From Bacteroidota bacterium (GTDB taxonomy: Bacteria > Bacteroidota > Kryptoniia > Kryptoniales > JAKASW01), in contig JAJYOS010000138.1 of the NCBI GenBank assembly GCA_021796055.1, positions 1-10,609 of the forward strand: a stretch of 10,609 bases of DNA, written 5' to 3'. Every line of letters begins with the position of its first letter. Position 1 is the stretch's first letter. Of the stretch, positions 1-5,557 are shown piece by piece. Below the pieces are notes generated by a model, which searched no databases, was not told the origin of the DNA, and was given only the letters and a program-made list of their open reading frames with translations. A program made the position numbers and the translations under genes.

Positions 1-665
1 ATCTGAAGTTGAAAACGATAATAGCGAACAATGCCAACGGGTACTTGGATCTCGGGACGTTTTCGCCAACAGCCTATTCCGTTGGGATAGGCTACGCAAA
101 GGCAATCAGCGATAGGTTTGCCGTTGGTGGCAACGTAAACTACGATTTCCAGGACCTTGGTTCGAGCGTAACAAGCGTCAATACCAACGGGAGCTATACC
201 TCCTCAAGGTCAAAACTGAGCGTAATCTCTTTTGATTTCGGAATGCTCTACAAAACCGGATTCAAGAGTCTGGCCTTCGGAATGGATGTGAGGAATTTTT
301 CACGCCAGCTCAAATACGTGTCGGAAAGCTTTGATCTCCCGCTCATTTTCAATCTCGGAATTTCCATGAACCTTCTCGATATGTGGAACATCGACAGTAG
401 AAGTCAATCGCTCATTATAGCCGTCGGCGCCACACATCCGAGAGATTACCCTGAACAAGTGAATATCGGCGCGGAGTACACTTTCCTGCAGATGATATCC
501 CTTCGTGGAGGCTACATGTTCAACAATGATGTGTACGGGGTCACTGCGGGAGTCGGGATACATAAAGACATCGCCGGCGTCAACCTGGGTATTGATTATT
601 CCTGGACCCCGTTCACCGGTGGATTCTCCGATGTTCAAAGACTCTCATTTGTTGTCGCTTATTGA
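1..665 (+). CDS. PorV/PorQ-family outer-membrane barrel protein, 5' end outside the window
   Basis: The frame is open to the left edge (first whole codon at 3), so the gene starts before the window; a TTG at position 9 is not a credible start. The visible part, about 220 residues, aligns without large gaps to the last 220 residues of the complete paralog at 3793-4863. Shared blocks include YKTG(F/L)KSL(A/S)FGM, NFSR(Q/E)L, (V/I)SMNL(L/M)D, HPR(D/S)YPE and NIG(A/G)EYTF. Roughly the first 135 residues, with the signal peptide, are therefore missing. The family is FadL-like outer-membrane barrels; PorV in characterised systems carries T9SS substrates to the attachment machinery. The chain ends in hydrophobic/aromatic residues (FVVAY), as usual for an outer-membrane strand. 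The stop at 663-665 lies in the SD of the next gene, so the two are probably co-transcribed. The family is firm; a role as T9SS shuttle rather than another barrel function is inference. Confidence 0.88.
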   Translation, partial: LKLKTIIANNANGYLDLGTFSPTAYSVGIGYAKAISDRFAVGGNVNYDFQDLGSSVTSVNTNGSYTSSRSKLSVISFDFGMLYKTGFKSLAFGMDVRNFSRQLKYVSESFDLPLIFNLGISMNLLDMWNIDSRSQSLIIAVGATHPRDYPEQVNIGAEYTFLQMISLRGGYMFNNDVYGVTAGVGIHKDIAGVNLGIDYSWTPFTGGFSDVQRLSFVVAY

Positions 666-673
666 GGTGAATG

Positions 674-1960
674 ATGAAAAAAGAACTTAAGGCCATATTG
701 GAAGCTGCAGCGTTTGCCATTATCATCGCTGCGTCGTTGAACTTCAGCGGCTGCACCAAGGTTGATTCGCCGAGTCTATACAACCCAAGCCTCGGCAACG
801 CACCTGCACCCGTCGTTGACAGTTTGACTCCGGCGGGAAGCGCGCTGGCAGGAATAGACACCATTACAATCTATGGAAAGAATTTTTCGACAGTCATAGA
901 CAGCATTCAGGTTTCTTTCATCAATTACTCAACCAAGGCTCTGGCTTATTATGCGCGTGGTTTCCTTCCGATCATCAGCGCGAGTCCGACTCGACTAGTG
1001 ATGATAGCCCCTGCAATTTCCGGCGACACGATACAAGTCAGAGTGTCTACTCTTTACAGCGAGTATTCCAGTTCGACTTACAACTACCGGCTAATACCTG
1101 CGATCGCTCCGTTCAGCACCCTTGCCAGCGGAGAAAGTTTCTACGGAATCGCTGTTGGATCTGATGATTCCCTCTATGCTTCCATTTCAAATCTAAATCT
1201 CTCCGGCACAAAGGATGAGGGAATCTTCGAAATTGGGCCTTCCAGCGGTATCCGGGCTGCTTCTCCTTATGCCAACCCGACGTCAGGAAACATAGGATGG
1301 CCGGATTTTAAGTTTGGACCCAGCGGATATATTTATGCCGCTAAAGGCCAAAGGGCAGTTTATAGGCTACAACAAGGCGGATCGGGAGCCGTCTGGGCCA
1401 ACGTGACCGGCGCCTCCTTCTCCACCCTTGATTTTGATCCGAACCACAACCTCTGGGTGGGCGGAAACGACAAGTATATCTATAAGTTTTCGTCGGTGGA
1501 CCTGGGCCTTGCCACAGTCACAACTGTTACAAAGTTTCCATTCGTTGGGAACGTTCGCTCCATGAGATACTATAATGGATACCTTTACTTCGCGGCTAAT
1601 GTCGGGGGATCTCAAAGCAAGGTCTACAGAGCGCCGATAGTAAACGATACGCTTGGGACTCCTGAAGTCTATTTTGACCTATCGTCAGATCCGACCGGCG
1701 GATCCAACATATATGCGATAACCTTTTCCGCCGACGGCAACATGTATGCCGGCACGGATTCAAGCGATTATTTGATAGTGGTACACCCTGGCGGCACGGT
1801 GGACAGAAGATTCTCTCTTTACGTGACTAGCAAGGTCCTCACCTCGCCGTGCAAGTCATTTGCATGGATCGGCACAAATTTGTTCGCAACAACGGCTGCA
1901 GGCGATCTTCTGAAAATCGTAGCAAGAAAGCAAGGTGCCCCCAGTTATGGCATCCAATGA
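674..1960 (+). CDS. Lipoprotein with TIG/IPT domain and six-bladed NHL-like propeller
   Basis: A lysine-start, Ala/Ile-rich signal ends in NFSGC, a lipobox with an unusual Phe at -3; the lipidated Cys would be residue 27. Residues about 43-143 look like a TIG/IPT immunoglobulin-like domain (PVVDSLTPAGSAL, then ITIYGKNF, then a beta-rich stretch). From about 150 to the end are six similar blades about 40-50 residues apart, each with a hydrophobic strand, a short Gly/Asp turn and a second strand: GIAVGSDDSLYASI, DFKFGPSGYIYAA, TLDFDPNHNLWVGG, SMRYYNGYLYFAA, AITFSADGNMYAGT, FAWIGTNLFATT. This fits an NHL/SMP-30-like propeller. No catalytic residues are evident, so binding at the cell surface or periplasm is the likely role. 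Two ATGs are possible (671 and 674). GAGG at 664-667 sits 3 nt before the first and 6 nt before the second, so 674 is preferred. It is coupled to the PorV-family gene upstream. The exact ligand is unknown. Confidence 0.85.
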   Translation: MKKELKAILEAAAFAIIIAASLNFSGCTKVDSPSLYNPSLGNAPAPVVDSLTPAGSALAGIDTITIYGKNFSTVIDSIQVSFINYSTKALAYYARGFLPIISASPTRLVMIAPAISGDTIQVRVSTLYSEYSSSTYNYRLIPAIAPFSTLASGESFYGIAVGSDDSLYASISNLNLSGTKDEGIFEIGPSSGIRAASPYANPTSGNIGWPDFKFGPSGYIYAAKGQRAVYRLQQGGSGAVWANVTGASFSTLDFDPNHNLWVGGNDKYIYKFSSVDLGLATVTTVTKFPFVGNVRSMRYYNGYLYFAANVGGSQSKVYRAPIVNDTLGTPEVYFDLSSDPTGGSNIYAITFSADGNMYAGTDSSDYLIVVHPGGTVDRRFSLYVTSKVLTSPCKSFAWIGTNLFATTAAGDLLKIVARKQGAPSYGIQ

Positions 1961-1974
1961 GAATCAAATCCGGT

Positions 1975-2019
1975 AACCTCGTCAGAGTTCGGGCAAAGCG
2001 ATGGTACCTTGACGAGGTT
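1975..2019 (+). promoter_or_regulatory. 10-bp perfect inverted repeat with 25-nt loop
   Basis: AACCTCGTCA (1975-1984) is the exact reverse complement of TGACGAGGTT (2010-2019). It begins 15 nt after the stop of the lipoprotein gene and ends 12 nt before a full SD sequence at 2031-2039. No T-tract follows, so it is not a standard intrinsic terminator. It could be an mRNA hairpin that stabilises the upstream transcript or shapes the leader of the T9SS-cargo gene, or an operator dyad. The function is unknown. Confidence 0.5.
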
Positions 2020-2038
2020 TAGCCAATGTCAGGAGGTG

Positions 2039-2131
2039 ATGTTGACCCAAAGTAATCTATTTATTGATGATTCTGTCGGAGATTGGAGTCGTGACAGAGT
2101 CGTGCTATTCTACCACAAAGAGACTACTTAA
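2039..2131 (+). CDS. Possible 30-codon leader peptide upstream of the T9SS cargo gene
   Basis: A complete anti-SD match, AGGAGGTGA (2031-2039), runs into ATG at 2039, followed by TTG at 2042. The ATG is only 2 nt from the AGGAGG core; TTG is 5 nt away and better placed. The frame reads MLTQSNLFIDDSVGDW, then 14 more residues, and stops at TAA 2129-2131. That stop overlaps the AAGGAGG SD (2130-2136) of the next gene, the arrangement expected for translational coupling. The peptide is hydrophilic and matches nothing I recognise. A 30-codon open stretch is not rare by chance, so the case rests on the SD and the stop/SD overlap. It could be a leader peptide or simply chance. Confidence 0.3.
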   Translation: MLTQSNLFIDDSVGDWSRDRVVLFYHKETT

Positions 2132-2136
2132 GGAGG
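2130..2136 (+). promoter_or_regulatory. Strong ribosome binding site of the T9SS cargo gene
   Basis: AAGGAGG lies 6 nt before the ATG at 2143, which fixes that start. Its first two bases are also the last two of the TAA stop of the small upstream frame. Such a strong SD is informative about lineage, since many Bacteroidota make little use of SD sequences. Confidence 0.8.
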
Positions 2137-2142
2137 TTTAAA

Positions 2143-3492
2143 ATGTCAAGAAGATTCGCGTTTCTTCTTAGTTTAGTGATGGTGGCGTTCCTCACTACGG
2201 CAAATGCCCAGTGGAAATATGCCAAAGTGTTTCCGGACACCAACCTCACTCTCAGCAACGGGTTGAACAATTGCATGACGGTGGATCCGAACGGAAGGGT
2301 ATGGATAATGCCGTACACAGGAAGCAATGACAGTGTTAAAACCGCTGCCGGAACCTACGCCGGTGCCTGGCATTTCTATGTGTACAATCCGGACGGTTCA
2401 CTTTACAAGACATACGGCCCAATTCTTGATTTCAACGGAACACCCGATACCCTTTTCACGGCGGCAGCTGGGTACGGAATGACAACCGACCACGAAGGAA
2501 ACATTGTCGCTGTAAAGAACAGTCTTACCATCCGCAAGATCGATTATCAGACAGGGAAAGAAACAGCGAGGAGTGCTGTTAGCCCGATTCCCGGCTACAA
2601 AAGCTCCATGACCTCGCCAATGTGCGACGCCTCAGACGAGGTATTCATCACTACGGTCATACCGACGACCGGCGTTGGTCCTGTGGCTTTGGCCTCCGAT
2701 TTCTCATCCGTTTTGATTTCGGTCGACACCAGCATGTATGGGTCCTACAGCCGAAACCTAACGGTAACTGCGGATGGGAACGATGTATGGGTACATCACA
2801 TAGGACTTGGGAGCCTTCATTATCACTCCAACAACGGCACACTTGGACCTTATGTGTTGGACCCTGATACAGCGTTCAAAGACCTGGTCATCGAGAGCTC
2901 AGCATGGCAGCCGAAGACCGGATGGCTGTGGGTTAGCTCCGGAAACGTGACTAGTGGTATGCCGAATCCGCCATACAGTGGGTATGCCTGGTATGGATTC
3001 GATATGACTAACCGCACTGCGCCTGTGTTGAAAGACAGCATTGTTTGGAATCCGAACACGGGTCTTGCTGGTGACCTTATCGCGAGTGATCCGCGACCGA
3101 GAGGTATCGCGTTCAGTCCTAGTGGCGACACTGCCTACGTGGCGGCCTTCGGACCTTCCAAGGGGTTCATTGAGATGTTTACCGGGAAAGCGACTGCGAT
3201 CAGCCAGCCGCCCGGCAATGTTCCATCCTCGTATTCCCTGTTGCAAAACTATCCGAACCCATTCAACCCGTCTACAAAGATCGATTTTGCCATGAAGGCG
3301 ACGGGCAAAGTCACTCTGAAGGTTTACGACGTTCTTGGGAGAGAGGTGGCAACACTGGTTAACGGCGTCCAGGCTGCCGGTCAGCACTCGGTTGTGTTCA
3401 ATGCAAACAACCTGCCGTCGGGTGTCTACTTCTACTCGTTGACGACTTCCGACGGACAGAAGTTTACGAAGAAGATGATCTTTATGAAATAA
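2143..3492 (+). CDS. Secreted beta-propeller protein with T9SS type A C-terminal sorting domain
   Basis: A 449-residue protein. Residues 1-22 form a clear Sec signal (MSRRFAFLLSLV, ending TTANA), with Gln23 as the predicted first mature residue. Residues about 40-350 hold repeated propeller-like blades: TVDPNGRVWIM, TTDHEGNIVAV, TVTADGNDVWVHH, WQPKTGWLWVSS, AFSPSGDTAYVAAF. No catalytic motif is visible. Residues 363-449 are a canonical T9SS type A sorting domain: SYSLLQNYPNPFNPSTKIDF, then VYDVLGREVATLV, then LPSGVYFYSL, ending in KKMIFMK. In known systems this domain directs the protein through the T9SS translocon and is usually removed on anchoring or release. The protein is therefore probably exported to the surface or medium, possibly with help from the PorV-family proteins on either side. 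The secretion route is well supported; the ligand or function of the propeller is not known. Confidence 0.9.
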   Translation: MSRRFAFLLSLVMVAFLTTANAQWKYAKVFPDTNLTLSNGLNNCMTVDPNGRVWIMPYTGSNDSVKTAAGTYAGAWHFYVYNPDGSLYKTYGPILDFNGTPDTLFTAAAGYGMTTDHEGNIVAVKNSLTIRKIDYQTGKETARSAVSPIPGYKSSMTSPMCDASDEVFITTVIPTTGVGPVALASDFSSVLISVDTSMYGSYSRNLTVTADGNDVWVHHIGLGSLHYHSNNGTLGPYVLDPDTAFKDLVIESSAWQPKTGWLWVSSGNVTSGMPNPPYSGYAWYGFDMTNRTAPVLKDSIVWNPNTGLAGDLIASDPRPRGIAFSPSGDTAYVAAFGPSKGFIEMFTGKATAISQPPGNVPSSYSLLQNYPNPFNPSTKIDFAMKATGKVTLKVYDVLGREVATLVNGVQAAGQHSVVFNANNLPSGVYFYSLTTSDGQKFTKKMIFMK

Positions 3493-3506
3493 TCACCCCG
3501 CCCCCT

Positions 3507-3539
3507 CTGTTGTTCTGGAGTCGAACTCCAGAACAACAG
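3507..3539 (+). terminator. 15-bp perfect hairpin after the T9SS cargo gene
   Basis: CTGTTGTTCTGGAGT (3507-3521) pairs perfectly with ACTCCAGAACAACAG (3525-3539) across a CGA loop. A C-run before it and AAGGGG after it can extend the stem with a small bulge. It starts 14 nt after the stop codon. There is no following T-tract, so it is either a non-canonical terminator or a 3'-end stabilising structure. Confidence 0.55.
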
Positions 3540-3792
3540 GGCAAGGGGCTCAGTTAACGCGAAGTGGTGCTCGCGAAAGCTGTAGAGTCGTGCAAAAAAT
3601 GAGGCAAAAGATCTGCGCCGGAGGCGCATCAGCTTTGAGCTGAGAGTAGTGTCTATCCCGAAAGGATCCTCCAAAAGGAGTTCTTCTCAAAAGGACCCAT
3701 AGGGTCGGACCCTCGGGAGGGGGCTCTTGTTCTGATCCAACCTTCCACTACTTCTTCACATTGTCTCTTCAGCATAACTGAAAGGAGAAGTC
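3540..3792 (+). other. Hairpin-rich gap with no gene, leader of the second PorV paralog
   Basis: I see no credible coding frame here. It contains two abutting hairpins (3614-3643), then GACCC-ATA-GGGTC (3694-3706). The GGGT of that hairpin can pair instead with ACCCT (3709-3713), and CCCT (3710-3713) with AGGG (3718-3721), so these pairings are mutually exclusive. GAGGGGGC (3717-3724) is the exact complement of GCCCCCTC (3500-3507), just before the hairpin at 3507. CTCTTGTTCTG (3724-3734) repeats CTGTTGTTCTG (3507-3517) with one mismatch. The last part holds the SD AAAGGAG (3781-3787) for the GTG start at 3793. It does not match any riboswitch consensus I can recall. It may be a structured 5' leader, a small RNA, or a dispersed intergenic repeat. 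Confidence 0.45.
3614..3643 (+). repeat. Two abutting 6-bp hairpins
   Basis: TGCGCC-GGA-GGCGCA (3614-3628) is followed without a gap by TCAGCT-TTG-AGCTGA (3629-3643). Both stems are perfect with 3-nt loops. Two adjacent perfect stems suggest a folded RNA rather than random sequence, but no function can be assigned. Confidence 0.5.
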
Positions 3793-4863
3793 GTGCTAGA
3801 AATCCGCAAGCGTTACATGGTGAGGTACTCGACCAGGCCGGCGATAGTCCTCTTCCTCGCAGCAACTGCTGCCATTGTCCTTTTCGCGCCTGAAGCACAT
3901 TCCCAGGTGAAACTTGCGCAGACAGGGTTTGAGTTCTTGGATGTAGGTACAGGTGCCAGAGCAACCGGTATGGGAGAGGCCTTCACAACCATGGATGGAT
4001 CGTCTGAATCGATGCTTTATAATCCTGCAGGAATTGCGACCATTAAATCAACAGTAGATCTCGGCGCGAACCAGATGAACTGGATCGCCGACATAAAATA
4101 TTTCTCCGGGGTTGCAGCATTCGCACCGTACGGCGGCAAATACGGAGTCATCGGGCTGAGCTTCCTAAGGGTCGATTACGGGCAATTCAATTTTACGGAA
4201 GTAGCGAACAATGAACAGGGGTTCATCGAACTCACTAACTACCCGACTCCCTACTCTTATGCCATGGGCTTGGGTTACGCAAAACAACTATCGGAACAGT
4301 TTTCGGTCGGCGGCCAGATCAAGTTTGCCGATCAGAATTTAGGCAACAGTGAAGTTCCGCAGTATAATCAGGTCCTCGTCGATTCGGTGTTGACAACCGA
4401 TACGACCTACGTGGTCAAAAGCTACAACTTGAATGTGGTCGCATTCGATTTCGGGACAATCTACAAGACAGGTCTGAAGAGCCTTTCGTTCGGTATGTAC
4501 ATCAGCAACTTTTCGCGCGAGCTTACCTATGAGCGTGAAGGGTTCCAACTGCCGCTGACGTTCAGATTCGGAGTTTCGATGAACCTTATGGATCTCGTGC
4601 CGAGCATGCAGGATTTCAGCTCTTTTGTGGTTTCCGTCGATGCCGTCCATCCGCGATCATACCCTGAGTATTTGAACATCGGAGGTGAGTATACCTTCAT
4701 GAACGCCGTCGCCCTCCGCGCAGGATATGTAACACACCAGGATGACTACGGACTCACCTTGGGCGTGGGCGTGCACAGGTTCGGAGTTGCTTTTGACTAT
4801 TCGTACACTCCGCATACGGTTTGGAACAGCATACACAGACTCTCGGTAAGATTCGCGATATGA
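3793..4863 (+). CDS. PorV/PorQ-family outer-membrane barrel protein, complete paralog
   Basis: A 356-residue protein. The start is GTG, chosen because AAAGGAG (3781-3787) is 5 nt upstream; the in-frame ATG at 3817 has no SD. A long signal peptide ends at about residue 37 (PEAHS), leaving Gln38 as the mature N-terminus. The mature start carries the family hallmark: FLDVGTGARATGMGEAF, then SSESMLYNPAGIA. The rest is alternating beta strands of a FadL-like barrel, ending in VRFAI. In characterised T9SS, PorV binds cargo sorting domains and delivers them to the attachment complex; PorQ and relatives are less well understood. It is clearly paralogous to the partial gene at the left edge. It follows the T9SS cargo gene after a structured 300-nt gap, so it may have its own leader control. 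Whether it is a true shuttle for the neighbouring cargo is inference. Confidence 0.9.
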   Translation: MLEIRKRYMVRYSTRPAIVLFLAATAAIVLFAPEAHSQVKLAQTGFEFLDVGTGARATGMGEAFTTMDGSSESMLYNPAGIATIKSTVDLGANQMNWIADIKYFSGVAAFAPYGGKYGVIGLSFLRVDYGQFNFTEVANNEQGFIELTNYPTPYSYAMGLGYAKQLSEQFSVGGQIKFADQNLGNSEVPQYNQVLVDSVLTTDTTYVVKSYNLNVVAFDFGTIYKTGLKSLSFGMYISNFSRELTYEREGFQLPLTFRFGVSMNLMDLVPSMQDFSSFVVSVDAVHPRSYPEYLNIGGEYTFMNAVALRAGYVTHQDDYGLTLGVGVHRFGVAFDYSYTPHTVWNSIHRLSVRFAI

Positions 4864-4902
4864 GTGTGCTAGAGTACACCGAAGAACTCCAATGGGCATG
4901 AT

Positions 4903-4937
4903 TAACCGCAAAGAACGCAGGGCACGCGAGGGAAATC
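4903..4937 (+). repeat. Left terminal inverted repeat of copy A, three 9-nt units
   Basis: It contains CGCAAAGAA, CGCAGGGCA and CGCGAGGGA in tandem (4907-4933), a strict 9-nt period. The last unit provides GAGGG, 8 nt before the ATG of the GxxExxY gene, so the repeat end also serves as its ribosome binding site. Confidence 0.6.
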
Positions 4938-4940
4938 TCC

Positions 4941-5318
4941 ATGACGGAAAATGAGATTGGGAAGATTATAGTCAGTTGTGCCCTGAAGGTTCATAAGGCA
5001 TTAGGGGCCGGATTGTTGGAATCGGCATATGCGGCTTGTTTGTTCCATGAACTCGTGAAAGCAGGTCTCGGAGTTAGATCCGAAGTACCAGTGCCGATCG
5101 TCTATGACGGCGTCAAGCTTGAGTGCGGGTACCGGATTGATCTTCTGGTAGAAGAAAAGGTGGTCATTGAAATCAAGGCGGTGGAGTCCCTGAATGATGT
5201 TCACCTGGCGCAACTGATTACTTACCTGAAACTGTCCAATCTAAGACTTGGATATCTCATCAACTTCAACGTGAAACTGATAAAATATGGAATAAAAAGG
5301 GTGGTAAATAATTTATGA
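4941..5318 (+). CDS. GxxExxY-family protein, PD-(D/E)XK nuclease-like
   Basis: A 125-residue protein, full length for the GxxExxY family (about 120-130 residues; PDDEXK_3). The signature GLLESAY is at residues 24-30. The likely nuclease core is RIDLLVEEKVVIEIKA, with Asp67 and the Glu77-x-Lys79 pair, plus Gln91-x3-Tyr95 and a C-terminal RLGYLINFNV strand typical of the family. Start: ATG 4941, with GAGGG at 4928-4932. These genes are scattered and often multicopy in environmental genomes; their role has not been established to my knowledge. Predicted chemistry is metal-dependent phosphodiester cleavage, but activity cannot be judged from sequence. The gene is enclosed by inverted repeats and followed by a deleted copy of itself, so it is probably cargo or engine of a mobile element and not part of the surrounding envelope operon. 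Confidence 0.9.
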   Translation: MTENEIGKIIVSCALKVHKALGAGLLESAYAACLFHELVKAGLGVRSEVPVPIVYDGVKLECGYRIDLLVEEKVVIEIKAVESLNDVHLAQLITYLKLSNLRLGYLINFNVKLIKYGIKRVVNNL

Positions 5319-5351
5319 ATTCCTTCGCGGTCTTGGCACACCTTGCAGTTA
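5317..5351 (-). repeat. Right terminal inverted repeat of copy A
   Basis: Read on the minus strand it starts TAACTGCAAGGTGTGCCAAG and keeps the 9-nt period (TGCAAGGTG, TGCCAAGAC, CGCGAAGGA). Its inner end overlaps the stop codon of the GxxExxY gene (5316-5318). Confidence 0.55.
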
Positions 5352-5481
5352 TAACCGCGATGACCGCAAGGCACGCAAGGAAAATCGCCTTAACTGAGAA
5401 TGAGATTGAGAAAATAAACCACGCGGAAAAAGCGGTGGCAAGTAATTTATGATTTTCTTCGCGGTCTTGGCGAGCGGTTAT
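5351..5481 (+). mobile_element. 131-bp internally deleted GxxExxY element (copy B, MITE-like)
   Basis: It is bounded by perfect 8-bp inverted ends, ATAACCGC (5351-5358) and GCGGTTAT (5474-5481). The left 64 bases (5352-5415) match copy A 4903-4966 at 51 positions with no gap. The right 38 bases (5434-5471) match copy A 5300-5337 at 34. Offsets of 449 and 134 show that 315 nt, exactly 105 codons, are missing from the middle. It looks like a non-autonomous derivative retaining both ends. Confidence 0.65.
5390..5452 (+). pseudogene. Remnant of a GxxExxY gene inside copy B
   Basis: The frame equivalent to the copy A gene reads LTENEIEKIN, joined directly to a tail ending AVASNL and a TGA. The first residues correspond to MTENEIGKII and the last to KRVVNNL of the intact protein. 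The start codon has become TTA and the whole catalytic core is gone, so no functional product is expected. The frame is still open through the junction. Confidence 0.6.
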
Positions 5482-5557
5482 GAACACACTTGATTTTAGT
5501 CTGGAACGTCAAGTTGCAGGAATCCAGCTCATCTCGTTTGCAAAGAGGAGTTTGAAA

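Larger units (their letters stand above)
4903..5351 (+). mobile_element. 449-bp inverted-repeat element carrying a GxxExxY gene (copy A)
   Basis: The left end (4903-4937) and the reverse complement of the right end (5317-5351) match without gaps at 23 of 35 positions: TAACCGCAAAG at the left, TAACTGCAAGG at the inverted right. The single ORF fills nearly all the interior: 38 nt lie before its ATG and 33 nt after its stop. A second element with matching ends begins at once, and the two overlap at TA/AT (5351-5352). The layout of ends, cargo and internally deleted neighbour resembles a small transposable or otherwise mobile cassette. No transposase is present, so any movement would depend on the encoded nuclease-like protein or on host functions. 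No clear target-site duplication was found. Confidence 0.6.

Noticed and set aside
2899..3387. Long minus-strand open frame opposite the T9SS cargo gene
   Set aside because: It is antisense to a sorting-domain protein with clear motifs; its translation is Arg/Ser-rich without domain features.
3511..3535. tRNA T-arm-like sequence on the minus strand (GGAGTTCGACTCC)
   Set aside because: The stem extends to 15 bp with a short loop, the loop register does not fit a 7-nt T-loop, and no acceptor, D or anticodon arms are present.
3540..3792. Known riboswitch (c-di-GMP, cobalamin, TPP, SAM)
   Set aside because: A GCGAAAGC tetraloop-like stem is present near 3572, but the rest of each consensus is absent; no class can be supported by eye.
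4903..5481. CRISPR-like repeat array
   Set aside because: The repeats are element ends and 9-nt units, with no regular spacers of 30-40 nt and no cas genes.
5480..5557. N-terminal extension of the receptor from ATG 5480
   Set aside because: No SD precedes it, it starts within the end repeat of copy B, and it places 26 polar residues before an otherwise ideal signal peptide. ATG 5558 has a good SD.
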